64,000 nucleotides of DNA from NCBI RefSeq assembly GCF_015207005.2, contig NZ_JADEXS020000001.1, positions 62,001-126,000 of the forward strand. The letters are read 5' to 3'. The notes below the pieces were generated by a model. That model made no database searches, had not been told where the DNA came from, and saw nothing but the letters and a program-made list of their open reading frames with translations. How positions within the stretch are numbered: position 1 is the first letter of the stretch; each line of letters opens with the position of its first letter. Of the stretch, positions 1 through 8,606 are shown piece after piece. Origin of the DNA: Desmonostoc muscorum LEGE 12446. Its GTDB lineage: Bacteria; Cyanobacteriota; Cyanobacteriia; Cyanobacteriales; Nostocaceae. The position numbers and the translations under genes were made by a program.

Positions 1-1
1 A

Positions 2-883
2 AAAAGTGGCGATCATATTGTTGCTGGCGATGATTTGTATGGTGGAACTTATCGTTTGCTAGAAAAGGTTGTGAAAAATTGGGGTGTGACAACTAGTTAT
101 GTAGATATTGATAATATTGCTGAATTTGAATCTGCCATTCAACCAAATACGAAGTTGATTTGGATTGAAACTCCTACCAACCCATTATTAAAAATCATTG
201 ATATTGCAGCACTGTCAAATATTGCCCGTAAACACAATATCATTTTAGTAGTTGATAACACATTTGCGAGTCCTTATTTCCAAACACCGTTAGATTTGGG
301 TGCTGATATTGTGGTTCACAGCACTACCAAATATCTAGGAGGACACAGCGATATTATTGGTGGCGCAGTTATTACATCTAATGAGCAACTATACACCGAA
401 CTGAAGTTTTATCAAAATGCGATCGGAGCTATTCCCAGTCCTTTTGATAGCTGGTTAGTGCTACGAGGAATTAAAACTCTGGCTGTGAGAATGCGAGAAC
501 ATGAAAAAAACGCTTTATTTTTAGCGAAATTTTTAGAAAAGCATTCTAAAATTGAGCGAATTTACTATCCAGGATTACCTAGCCACGAACAACATCAACT
601 AGCAAAAGAGCAAATGTCTGGCTTCGGGGGGATGATTAGTTTGGAATTAAAAGGTGGTTTTGCTGAGGTTGAAAGATTCGCTTCCCGACTCAAGTTGTTT
701 TTGCTGGCTGAAAGTTTAGGAGGAGTGGAGTCACTGCTTTGTTATCCCACCAAAATGACCCACGGTTCTTTACCAGAAGCGGAACGACTGAAGCGGGGAA
801 TAAAGGATAATTTAGTCCGTCTTTCGGTAGGAATTGAGCATCACCAAGATTTGCAAGCTGATTTAGAAAATGCTCTTTCTTGA
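2..883 (+). CDS. Trans-sulfuration PLP enzyme (cystathionine gamma-synthase/lyase family), 5' truncated by window
   Basis: PLP-dependent enzyme of the Cys/Met metabolism family, acting in the cytoplasm on cystathionine, homoserine esters or related sulfur amino acids. The reading frame is open from base 2, and its first residues (KSGDHIVAGDDLYGGTYRL) are a conserved internal family motif, so the start lies before the window and the TTG at 35 is not a real start. The PLP-binding lysine is in STTKYLGGHSD (AAA at 329-331). The C-terminal motif LGGVESLLCYPTKMTH is also typical. About 293 of the usual 380-400 residues are present. Gamma-synthase, gamma-lyase and methionine gamma-lyase cannot be told apart from this portion, so no symbol is given. 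Confidence 0.9.
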   Translation, partial: KSGDHIVAGDDLYGGTYRLLEKVVKNWGVTTSYVDIDNIAEFESAIQPNTKLIWIETPTNPLLKIIDIAALSNIARKHNIILVVDNTFASPYFQTPLDLGADIVVHSTTKYLGGHSDIIGGAVITSNEQLYTELKFYQNAIGAIPSPFDSWLVLRGIKTLAVRMREHEKNALFLAKFLEKHSKIERIYYPGLPSHEQHQLAKEQMSGFGGMISLELKGGFAEVERFASRLKLFLLAESLGGVESLLCYPTKMTHGSLPEAERLKRGIKDNLVRLSVGIEHHQDLQADLENALS

Positions 884-1020
884 AAATGGGAGTAGAGGGG
901 AAATCTTTTTTATGTTTGCTTGTGAGATTTTCCCGTGATTGACTGTCTTGAACAAGAAGCAGGGGGAAGGGGGAATGCTCCCTTCCCCCTTGCCGCGAAA
1001 CGAAGTGGAGCAAGGGTCTC

Positions 1021-1167
1021 ATATCATGTCCGCCTAATCACTTATTAAAACCCAAGAACCCCACCCCGCCAAAGCTGCGCTTTGTCTCCCCTCCCCGCTT
1101 GCGGGGAGGGGCTGGGGGTGGGGTGCAATGACTGTGGGAATCATAACTAATTATGCGGACATGATAT
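1021..1167. mobile_element. MITE-like element A with 18-bp terminal inverted repeats
   Basis: The left end ATATCATGTCCGCCTAAT (1021-1038) and right end ATTATGCGGACATGATAT (1150-1167) are inverted repeats matching at 17 of 18 positions. Between them lies a strong internal palindrome: ACCCCACCCC pairs with GGGGTGGGGT, and CCCTCCCCGC pairs with GCGGGGAGGG. There is no coding capacity. This fills most of the gap between the PLP enzyme and the histidine kinase (884-1298). The rest of that gap is G/C-rich repeat around 955-1015 and no recognised promoter. Confidence 0.7.
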
Positions 1168-1298
1168 CAATCCCTTACTTCATTTGTTGCAAAGATTTTT
1201 TGAATTGGTATCATTTGATCCTCAAAGCATTTCTCAATACCCAGCCCCCAATCCCCACTCTCCAATTACGATAAACTGTCTCAAGTGAGTGAGCAGGG

Positions 1299-2879
1299 GT
1301 GAAAATGAGCGGCATCACCAGCCATCGCGGCGATCGCACATCTGGAATGAAACTAAGGAAGCTGTTTTCCAGTTGGCAGCAATTATTTGGAGAAGCACGT
1401 ACCCGAATTTTGTTCTGGTATTTGCTGATTTTGGGGATAACATTTCTCATCGCAATTCCGGCTTTTCGCTATCATCTCTACCAGCGCATTGATGAACGCG
1501 TTCGTCAAGACATGTTGGAAGATATGGCGGCTTTTAATGCGTTGATTAAAGGTGAAACCTTTGCTCCAGATGATGATCTGAGTGAGGATGACCCAGAAGA
1601 CATAGCGATCGGGCCAGAACAATTAAAATGGTTGCTCGACGGCAAAAAACAAATCGCTCCTCCAGCTTCCAAAGAAGATTTAATTAAGCTTTTCAGAGCT
1701 TATTTGTTATATCGACTACCAGAGGATGACTCTTACTTCATCACCTTTGTTGATGGTAAATTTTATAAATCTAGCCCGAGAGCGCGTCCTAAACCCCTTG
1801 CCAAGGAATCACCACTGATGCAGCGGTGGGCAAAACAAACCAAACCAGAGCAGGGAGAAAAAGAATTTTCTGACCCGGATGTTAGTAAGATTCTTTACAT
1901 GGTGGAACCCATTAAAATTAATGGACAAATCCACGGTGTTTTTGTGGTTGCCCATAATACAACTGGTCAGCGGGCAGAGACTTTAGAAGCAGTTTCCGTA
2001 ATTATTGAAGTTTCCAGCTTAGTGTTTGTGGTGTCGTTAATTCTAGCTTGGTTTGCGGCGGGAGGGGTGCTAGCTCCTCTACGAACAATTACTAGTACTG
2101 CCCATGCAATTAGTGAGTCAGATTTAACCCAGCGTTTACCTGTACAAGGCAAGGGAGAACTGGCAGAACTAGCAACAACGTTCAACGAAATGATGGACAG
2201 ACTAGAGTCAGCTTTTGCCACTCAGCGGGAATTTGTCAACGATGCTGGGCATGAAATTCGGACTCCCATTACCATCATCCGCGGGCATCTGGAACTGATG
2301 GGAGATGACCCCCAAGAGCAACAAGAAACCTTGACACTAGTGATGGGAGAACTAGACCGGATGAGCCGTCTAGTGGATGATATGATTTTGTTGGCAAAGG
2401 CAGAACGCTTAGATTTTTTGCAGTTGGCAACGGTGAATGTGGCAGAGTTGACCCAAGAGTTATTTGTCAAAGCTCAGGCTTTAGGAGAGCGGGACTGGCA
2501 AATAGATGCCGTGGCCAGAGGTCAGATTATAGTTGATCGCCAAAGAATTACTGAGGCGATCATGAATTTGGCGCAGAATGCGACTCAGCACACTCTCAAG
2601 AGTGATACTATTTCCATAGGTTCTGCGATCGCCAAAGGAAAAGTACGTTTCTGGGTACGCGATACAGGCGAAGGCATTCCCCTTGTAGATCACAAACGAA
2701 TTTTTGAACGTTTTGCTCGGATTTCTAAAAGTCGTCGTCGTTCTGAGGGCGCGGGATTGGGGCTGTCAATTGTGCGAGCGATCGCCGAAGCACATGGCGG
2801 ACAAGTATTGCTTCGGAGTCAGCTAGGAAAAGGTTCGATGTTTACCATCGTTTTACCCCTCGATCCTCCGAAAATATGA
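1299..2879 (+). CDS. Membrane sensor histidine kinase (HAMP-HisKA-HATPase)
   Basis: Inner-membrane two-component sensor kinase, 526 aa. Membrane segments lie near residues 32-54 and 229-252 and flank a sensor domain of about 170 residues. A HAMP linker follows (APLRTITSTAHAISESDL). The HisKA H-box is NDAGHEIRTPITIIRGH with phospho-accepting His about 318. The ATPase has an N-box NLAQNATQH near 423, G1 DTGEGIP near 455 and G2 GAGLGLSIV near 484, so all catalytic boxes look intact. The start could be GTG 1299, ATG 1305 or ATG 1347; none has a convincing Shine-Dalgarno site. A response regulator follows 284 bp downstream on the same strand and is the likely partner. The stimulus is unknown. Confidence 0.93.
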   Translation: MKMSGITSHRGDRTSGMKLRKLFSSWQQLFGEARTRILFWYLLILGITFLIAIPAFRYHLYQRIDERVRQDMLEDMAAFNALIKGETFAPDDDLSEDDPEDIAIGPEQLKWLLDGKKQIAPPASKEDLIKLFRAYLLYRLPEDDSYFITFVDGKFYKSSPRARPKPLAKESPLMQRWAKQTKPEQGEKEFSDPDVSKILYMVEPIKINGQIHGVFVVAHNTTGQRAETLEAVSVIIEVSSLVFVVSLILAWFAAGGVLAPLRTITSTAHAISESDLTQRLPVQGKGELAELATTFNEMMDRLESAFATQREFVNDAGHEIRTPITIIRGHLELMGDDPQEQQETLTLVMGELDRMSRLVDDMILLAKAERLDFLQLATVNVAELTQELFVKAQALGERDWQIDAVARGQIIVDRQRITEAIMNLAQNATQHTLKSDTISIGSAIAKGKVRFWVRDTGEGIPLVDHKRIFERFARISKSRRRSEGAGLGLSIVRAIAEAHGGQVLLRSQLGKGSMFTIVLPLDPPKI

Positions 2880-3163
2880 AGAGAGCAGGGGGAGCAGGGG
2901 GAGCAGGGGAAGCAGGGGGAGCAGGGGGATTAAACTAAGTCACCCACTAGGGGTGGGGTTTCAACCTACCTTGCGATACAAGGATTTTTTCGCCCACTAG
3001 GGGCGAGGTTTTGAACCTTTACTTTTTTCATAAAATCAGAATTCAGGAGTCAGAAGTCAGAAGTCAGAAGTCAGAAGTCAGAATTCATAATTGATAACTC
3101 ACAACTCAGAATTCAGCACTCCTCATCTCCCCAGTCCCCAGTCCCCAGTCCCCAATCCCCACT
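2880..3163. repeat. Repeat-filled gap between kinase and regulator genes
   Basis: This gap holds four kinds of repeat. At 2884-2929 are GGGAGCAGG 9-mers. At 2940-2967 and 2990-3018 are two diverged copies of a 28-29 bp unit beginning TC(A/G)CCCACTAGGGG. Between those copies is a small stem, CCTTG (2969-2973) with CAAGG (2979-2983), followed by T6. At 3047-3085 are AGTCAGA heptamers, and at 3130-3160 CCCCAGT heptamers run almost to the regulator start codon. No ribosome-binding site survives just before 3164. Confidence 0.75.
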
Positions 3164-3832
3164 ATGCCTCACATTCTCATCGCTGAAGATGAACCCCGGA
3201 TTGCTTCATTTATTGAAAAAGGATTGCGATCGCAAGGATTTACAACCACAACAGTTGCCGATGGACTGTATGTGGTGGATGTTGTACACAGTGGGGCTTT
3301 TGATTTACTAATTTTGGATCTGGGATTGCCAGGAAAAGATGGATTTCAGGTATTAGAAGAACTGCGCGGACAGGGAGAAGATTTGCCTGTAATTATTCTC
3401 TCGGCTCGGAGTGACATTCATGATAAAGTCGCAGGGCTAGAAGGAGGCGCAGATGATTATGTCACCAAACCTTTCCGATTTGAAGAACTTCTGGCACGGG
3501 TAAAGTTGCGTTTGCGAACTGCTAGACCTGCCAGAGATGCCCAAGAGTTTATCCTCACAGCGGGTAATGTGGTACTTGATTTGCGGACTCGACAAGTGAA
3601 AGTAGGCGATCGCTTTGTAGAATTACCTGCTCGTGAATTTACAATGGCAGAAATGTTTTGCCGTCATCCCGGACAAGTTATTAGTCGAGAACAACTGCTA
3701 GATTACGTTTGGGGCTACGACTATAATCCAGGTTCTAATATTGTCGATGTCTATGTTGGTTACCTCCGCAAGAAACTAGGCAGCGATATCATTGAAACAG
3801 TTAGAGGGATGGGTTATCGCTTGCGGATATAA
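3164..3832 (+). CDS. OmpR/PhoB-family response regulator
   Basis: DNA-binding response regulator, 222 aa. The N-terminal receiver has the acidic pocket AEDE (residues 7-10), phospho-acceptor Asp52 in LILDLGLPG and Lys102 in YVTKPF, so it looks active. The C-terminal winged helix (about 125-222) contains LPAREFTMAEMFCRHPGQ and the recognition-helix region NIVDVYVGYLRKKLG, and ends GMGYRLRI, as normal for the family. It follows the histidine kinase on the same strand and is most likely its partner, although the gap is packed with tandem repeats. Target genes cannot be named. Confidence 0.95.
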   Translation: MPHILIAEDEPRIASFIEKGLRSQGFTTTTVADGLYVVDVVHSGAFDLLILDLGLPGKDGFQVLEELRGQGEDLPVIILSARSDIHDKVAGLEGGADDYVTKPFRFEELLARVKLRLRTARPARDAQEFILTAGNVVLDLRTRQVKVGDRFVELPAREFTMAEMFCRHPGQVISREQLLDYVWGYDYNPGSNIVDVYVGYLRKKLGSDIIETVRGMGYRLRI

Positions 3833-4152
3833 TACGAAGAATTCAGAATTCAGTAATCTTTATAGTAGGGGATTGGATTAAGTTAATATTAAAGTGCCAT
3901 GCCTACAGAAATATTTAAAAATAAGCTGAATTTTGATGTCAGAAAAGTATTTTGTCAAAAATAAAATCGGATAACGAAGATTCTTATATATGAATGATTT
4001 GAAAAACCACATCTGTTGTAGGGGCACAGCAATGCTGTGCCCCTACAGCGCGGGTCTATCTACCATCAAAGAATGATTAATAAAAGCCTAAAACGACCTC
4101 TGCATGGTAAATAGATACGATGATTGACTCAAGTTGCTAGTACTAGTTGTGG
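3833..4152. other. Intergenic region with one copy of the GGGGCAC hairpin repeat
   Basis: No gene was recognised. The region contains a perfect hairpin at 4017-4047 (15-bp arms, TGTAGGGGCACAGCA and its complement, 1-nt loop), one of four related copies in the window. The flanks ACCACATCTGT and TCTATCTACC recur around the copy near 52177. A GAATTCAG repeat remnant follows the regulator stop codon. Confidence 0.6.
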
Positions 4153-4329
4153 ATGGTTGGAGAATTTCGTAGACAGAGACAGACGCTACCCATTATTATC
4201 ATCACAGCCCGTAAAGAGGATCGTAAAAGAGCGATCGCGTTTAATAATGGGGCAAATGACTAGATCACCAAGCTATTTCGCTTCAGTGATTTGGTGGAAC
4301 GGATTCAAACCCATTTAAGTCGTGGTTGA
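4153..4329 (+). pseudogene. Decayed response-regulator receiver fragment with in-frame stop
   Basis: This frame translates to the second half of a receiver domain: TLPIIIITARKEDRKRAIAF, then NNGAND, a TAG stop at 4261-4263, then ITKLFRFSDLVERIQTHLSRG and TGA at 4327-4329. Receivers normally read GADDYITKPFRF here, so the TAG replaces the codon for the conserved Tyr and Pro is changed to Leu; the conserved Lys of the ITK motif is kept. The phospho-acceptor half is absent. The stop sits 2 nt before the ATG of the HAMP sensor gene, as expected for an old regulator-sensor operon. An ORF of 64 codons in another frame over the same stretch is not a gene. Confidence 0.8.
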
Positions 4330-4331
4330 GT

Positions 4332-5459
4332 ATGAAACAGCACAAGAACTTCGATAAACTGGCTTGTGGGTGGTCAAGTAGTCACGTCCAACCATCAAAC
4401 AACTCTGGGTATTGGTTCAGTCATCTGAAAGTTGGTCAAAAAATAGGTGTTGGATATGCACTGCTTGTAAGCATCGCCGTGCTGGGAACTACTATGGGTT
4501 TTTTGATTGCAGATCATTACAAGCAGAAGGCGCACAAACGAGAGGAAGCAGCGTTTGAAGAATTATATCAGGCATCTCAATTGAAAACGAGTGTGTTTTA
4601 TGTACGCACCACTCAACATCAATTGATTCTCTACATGGATAGACCAAAACTATGGAAAAAAAATTATACTCAATTATTGGAGTATGTTGCCCAAGCCCGA
4701 CAACTTTGGTCTGAATTAACAGCGGATTATAGCATTCAGAAGCCTACTAAATATGATGCTATAAATGAGCAAAAAGCATTCTACCTTTTGTTGCAGAACT
4801 ATAAAGGTTTTAGTGCTTATTTACAGCGAACCGAAGCTTTTTTTCAGGATAATAATCCCAATCAATTATCATCAGATGAAATTAAGATAGCCCAAGCTCA
4901 ACTGTTCAATTTCATGCATGGTTCTCCAGTTTTTTTGATGGATGACTTTCTCGATGACATCACAAACCTTGTGGAAGTTACAGGCAAAGAGTATGACCAA
5001 GCAAAACAGCAACTACAAACAGCGGAAAAATTACGCTTATATATTATCATCGGTAGCCTGTCACTATCAATTGCGATCGCCACATTACTAGCAATTTACA
5101 CCAGTCGCGCCATTGCCCGTCCTATTCAAGCAGTTACCCATATTGCCCAACAGGTTACCGAAGAATCTAACTTCGATTTACAAGCACCCATCACAACTAA
5201 TGATGAAGTTGGTATTTTAGCAAATTCCCTCAATCGTCTGATCCAGGAAGTTCAGCAACTCATTAAAGCCCAAAAGGATGCTAACGAACAGCTAGAAGTA
5301 TACAGCCAGGTGCTAGAAAAGAAAGTGCGGGAACGAACGCAGGAGTTAAATGAGAAAAATCAACGCTTAGAATTGGCCTTACAAGAATTACGTTCCACCC
5401 AAGCATATCTCGTGGAAAATCAGCACAAAATAGAGGCGCAGGAGAATAATGATTTATGA
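4332..5459 (+). CDS. HAMP-domain membrane sensor ending before a kinase domain
   Basis: Membrane sensor of 375 aa from ATG 4332 (a TTG at 4326 would overlap the upstream stop). The first membrane segment is near residues 35-58. An extracytoplasmic, mostly helical domain of about 180 residues follows, then a second membrane segment (LYIIIGSLSLSIAIATLLAI), a HAMP domain (RPIQAVTHIAQQVTEESNF) and a long coiled coil with KKVRERTQELNEKNQRLELA. In related cyanobacterial sensors this coil leads directly into HisKA, but here the protein ends QHKIEAQENNDL with no H-box or ATPase domain, and none is seen downstream. It is either a truncated histidine kinase or a stand-alone sensor acting through a partner. 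The dead receiver fragment just upstream favours decay. Confidence 0.8.
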   Translation: MKQHKNFDKLACGWSSSHVQPSNNSGYWFSHLKVGQKIGVGYALLVSIAVLGTTMGFLIADHYKQKAHKREEAAFEELYQASQLKTSVFYVRTTQHQLILYMDRPKLWKKNYTQLLEYVAQARQLWSELTADYSIQKPTKYDAINEQKAFYLLLQNYKGFSAYLQRTEAFFQDNNPNQLSSDEIKIAQAQLFNFMHGSPVFLMDDFLDDITNLVEVTGKEYDQAKQQLQTAEKLRLYIIIGSLSLSIAIATLLAIYTSRAIARPIQAVTHIAQQVTEESNFDLQAPITTNDEVGILANSLNRLIQEVQQLIKAQKDANEQLEVYSQVLEKKVRERTQELNEKNQRLELALQELRSTQAYLVENQHKIEAQENNDL

Positions 5460-5608
5460 GAATTTTCTCATAAAAGTTTCATAAAAGATTCATACAACAT
5501 TGAGAACCTTCTTAAATGACAATTCTGAATAAACAATTTAAATGAGTCTTAAACCCACTTATTTATGGCGGTTCCCATTCAGATGCGGTACAACATTATA
5601 TCCCAAGG

Positions 5609-5639
5609 TGTAGGGGCACGGCACTGCCGTGCCCTTACA
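5609..5639. repeat. GGGGCAC hairpin repeat, second copy
   Basis: Arms TGTAGGGGCACGGCA and TGCCGTGCCCTTACA around a 1-nt loop, with one G-T mismatch. It lies in the 284-bp gap between the HAMP sensor and the glycosyltransferase block. Three TCATAAAAG-like direct repeats follow the sensor stop at 5468-5495. No gene is visible in this gap. Confidence 0.7.
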
Positions 5640-5743
5640 GGTGTACCTCACGCTTGTAGGGAAACGCTATATCCATGAGTTATACAGAATTTATTCTGAC
5701 TCCAAGGGACAAACTCCACTGAATAATTGAGGGACATTTAGCA

Positions 5744-6964
5744 ATGAGACTGATGGTATATTCCCACGATGGCTTCGGTCTCGGTAATATTCGCAGAATG
5801 CTGGGAATCTGCACTCACTTGCTAGATTCAATTGAAAAACTTTCAATTTTAGTAGTTTCTGGTTCGCCGGTGCTGCACAGTTTTCGTTTGCCGAAAAGAC
5901 TGGATTATATTAAGTTACCATGCTTAAATCGGGGAACATCGGGTGAAATATCTGTCAAGTATCTGGGGATAGAAATTGATGAAACAGTGAAATTGCGCTC
6001 TGATTTAATTTTATCAGCGATCGCTAATTTTAAACCCGATATATTTCTAGTAGATAAAAAGCCCTATGGTATTCGCAATGAATTAAAACCGGCCGTTGAA
6101 TATCTCAAAGCCAAATTACCAGAAACTCCGCTAATTTTAATACTACGGGACATTTTAGATCGTCCAGATGCGATCATTCAAGAATGGCAAAAGTACGGTT
6201 ACTACGAAGCGATTGAGAAATTTTACGACCGCGTGCTTGTTGTTGGGACTCCGGAAATTTTTGACATCCGCCATGAATATCAACTACCGTCAATGGTTGC
6301 CCAAAAGGTACAATTTTGTGGCTACATCCGTCAACAACTAGGGCGTAAAAGTCCAAATCTTATTCGCAGTGAGTTACAACTGGGCAAAGAAGAACAACTC
6401 ATTTTAGTTACGCCTGGTGGTGGCGAAGATGGTTACAGTTTAATTGACACCTATCTATCGAGTTTGGCATTATTGCCTAGATGTTATAAACTGCGAAGTC
6501 TAATTATATGTGGTCCCGAAATGCCACTAGAACATCAAGCAGCACTAAAACAGAAAGCAGCTGCATATCCCCAGGTACAGATAAGCGAGTTTAGCGATGA
6601 TTTGATGAGTTACATCGCCGCCGCAGATGCACTAGTAGCAATGGGTGGTTACAACACAACTTGTGAAATTCTTTCAGCGGGTAAGCCAGCAGTTATAGTA
6701 CCCAGAATTAAGCCATCGCAAGAACAGTGCATTCGGGCAGAACACTTAGCAAGACTGGGTGTTTTGGCGGCTATTCATCCAAACGATCTGACTCCAGATA
6801 TATTACTGCGATCGCTGTTACAAAAACTGCATACTCCGCAGATTTCCATTCCAGAAATTAATCTCAATGCTTTGCCCCAAATTACTGAATACATTTCTGC
6901 CTTACTTGCTGCAAAAAAACAGCTTGATTCTATGTTGCTATCAACCAACGGAACAATTACTTAG
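5744..6964 (+). CDS. GT-B glycosyltransferase-like protein (MurG/GT28-related)
   Basis: Predicted nucleotide-sugar-dependent glycosyltransferase, 406 aa, probably cytoplasmic or membrane-associated. The N-terminus MRLMVYSHDGFGLGNIRRML has the glycine-rich loop of GT-B enzymes. The C-terminal half has VTPGGGEDG and the donor-binding motif MGGYNTTCEILSAGKPAVIV, as in GT28-type C-terminal domains. GAGGG at 5729-5733 lies about 10 nt before ATG 5744 and supports this start. It opens a run of same-strand genes (GT-B, GT-B, GT4, GT2, ABC exporter) that looks like a glycan assembly and export locus. It is distantly related to the next gene, which carries SGYNTTMNILTTG at the same position. Substrate unknown. 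Confidence 0.8.
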   Translation: MRLMVYSHDGFGLGNIRRMLGICTHLLDSIEKLSILVVSGSPVLHSFRLPKRLDYIKLPCLNRGTSGEISVKYLGIEIDETVKLRSDLILSAIANFKPDIFLVDKKPYGIRNELKPAVEYLKAKLPETPLILILRDILDRPDAIIQEWQKYGYYEAIEKFYDRVLVVGTPEIFDIRHEYQLPSMVAQKVQFCGYIRQQLGRKSPNLIRSELQLGKEEQLILVTPGGGEDGYSLIDTYLSSLALLPRCYKLRSLIICGPEMPLEHQAALKQKAAAYPQVQISEFSDDLMSYIAAADALVAMGGYNTTCEILSAGKPAVIVPRIKPSQEQCIRAEHLARLGVLAAIHPNDLTPDILLRSLLQKLHTPQISIPEINLNALPQITEYISALLAAKKQLDSMLLSTNGTIT

Positions 6965-7154
6965 TTTGGCGACAAATTAAGTCAAAATGACTACTAAATT
7001 ATCTTTGATTTTGCATTTTAAATTTTGTTTTTTTGTGAATGTAAACTTATGCCAATCTTAAGAATCATTGCGACAGATAGAGTACTCAAAACAATTATCA
7101 GTAATTATTTGATAATCCAAAAATCAAAATCAAAAATGGTATTACAGAGGTAAC

Positions 7155-8402
7155 ATGGTCATGAAACGTCTTATGTTCTACTGCCAACATATTTTAGGTA
7201 TGGGGCATCTGGTTCGCAGCAGGGAAATTGTGCGCGGTTTAACCAAAGACTTTCAAATTTGTTTTATTAATGGCGGTGAAATCATCCAAGGATTTGAAAT
7301 TCCTGCTGGTGTGGAAGTCATCAACCTGCCTGCAATTAAAACTGATGCTGAATTTAGAGAACTGCAAGTAGTAAATGATGCATTTAGCCTTAACGAAGTC
7401 AAAGAAATCAGAAAAAATAAACTTTTGGAAATCTTTAACGAATTCCAGCCTGATATTTTAATGATGGAATTATTTCCTTTTGGCAGAAAACGCTTTTCCT
7501 TTGAATTAATTCCCTTACTAGAATTGGCGAAGTCAAATAATAATTCCACAAAAATCGTTTCTAGTCTGCGAGATATTGTAGTTACTAAACAAGAGAAACA
7601 GGCAAAGCACGAAGAGAAAGTCTGTAACTTAATCAACAAATATTTTGATATGTTGTTGGTTCATAGCGACCCTAATTTTGTCCCACTAGAAGAAACCTTT
7701 TCTAGAGTCCATGACCTCAAATGTGAACTGCATTACACCGGATATGTAGTACAAGAACCACCAAATAATCCTGCTTTCACTGATGAAGACCGAGAAATTA
7801 TTAAATCGGACAAACCTCTGATTTTAGTCAGCGTAGGAGGTGGGCGATTTGGTCATGAATTGCTTGATTGTGTAGTGAGAACAGCACCTTTGTTAGAGAA
7901 CAGATTACCACACAATATCCAGGTTTTCACCGGGCCATTCATCCCAGATTCAAAATTTAAAGAACTGCAAGCAATCGCACGAGATAGCAAAAATATCCAC
8001 ATTCGACGCTATACTCCTTACTTGCTAAATTATATGAAAAAAGCAGAACTCTCGATAAATATGTCTGGCTATAACACCACAATGAATATTTTAACTACAG
8101 GTGTACGAGCCATGATTCTTCCCTTTACGGGTAACGAAGATCGAGAACAAACCATGAGAGCCGAAAAACTAAGTGAGTTAGGCATCATCAAACTTATCAG
8201 TCCTCATGAATTGCAACCCGATTACTTGGCTATAAAAATTATCAATTACCTCAAGGAGAAACCTAATAAAATTAGCGTTGATTTCGCCGGAGTTGAAACA
8301 ACTGCAAACCTGTTGAAGAAGAATTCAGAAGTCAGAATTCAGAATTCAGAATCGATTCGTGGCGGATACCGTGCGGGAAGCAAGCTACAGAACCGCCACT
8401 AA
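7155..8402 (+). CDS. Second GT-B glycosyltransferase-like protein, repeat-derived tail
   Basis: Predicted glycosyltransferase, 415 aa, paralogous in layout to the preceding gene. It has an N-terminal loop (MFYCQHILGMGHLVRSREIV), a central VSVGGGRFGHELLD motif and a C-terminal donor-site motif MSGYNTTMNILTTGVRAMIL. AGAGG at 7146-7150 precedes ATG 7155; ATG 7161 is an alternative. The last 27 or so residues (from NSEVRIQNSE) are translated from an AGAATTCAG-type intergenic repeat, so the native C-terminus probably lay near residue 388 and the present stop was supplied by the repeat. Gap from the previous gene: 190 bp. Specific sugar and acceptor unknown. Confidence 0.78.
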   Translation: MVMKRLMFYCQHILGMGHLVRSREIVRGLTKDFQICFINGGEIIQGFEIPAGVEVINLPAIKTDAEFRELQVVNDAFSLNEVKEIRKNKLLEIFNEFQPDILMMELFPFGRKRFSFELIPLLELAKSNNNSTKIVSSLRDIVVTKQEKQAKHEEKVCNLINKYFDMLLVHSDPNFVPLEETFSRVHDLKCELHYTGYVVQEPPNNPAFTDEDREIIKSDKPLILVSVGGGRFGHELLDCVVRTAPLLENRLPHNIQVFTGPFIPDSKFKELQAIARDSKNIHIRRYTPYLLNYMKKAELSINMSGYNTTMNILTTGVRAMILPFTGNEDREQTMRAEKLSELGIIKLISPHELQPDYLAIKIINYLKEKPNKISVDFAGVETTANLLKKNSEVRIQNSESIRGGYRAGSKLQNRH

Positions 8403-8435
8403 TTGCTTGCATCAAATCTATTATTTGCTGGGGGT

Positions 8436-8606
8436 CTTAGAGGTTGTTTGAAAAGTGGTAGGCTGTATCTTTGCAGTTATTTATCCCTCTAGCCTCCCTT
8501 AAAAAGGGGGGAAACAGAATCAAAGTCCCCCTTTTTAAGGGGGGATTTAAGGAGATATGAAAGTATTTGATACATAACCAATGACTTTTCAAACATCATC
8601 TGAAAG
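8436..8606. mobile_element. MITE-like element B, first copy
   Basis: The left end CTTAGAGGTTGTTTGAAAAG (from 8436) is inverted at the right end as ACTTTTCAAACATCATCTGA (from 8584); the outer arms match at about 17 of 21 positions. Inside is a hairpin built from CCTTAAAAAGGGGGG and CCCCCTTTTTAAGG. No ORF is present. A diverged relative with CTTAGAGGATGTTTG ends lies at 52109-52265. It fills the gap between the GT-B and GT4 genes, together with AATTCTGACTCCTG repeats at about 8655-8700. Confidence 0.65.

Noticed and set aside
35..37. TTG as start of the PLP enzyme
   Set aside because: The frame continues upstream to the window edge with conserved family residues.
4124..4318. 64-codon ORF ahead of the HAMP sensor
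   Set aside because: Another frame of the same DNA reads as a recognisable receiver fragment; this ORF has no family resemblance.
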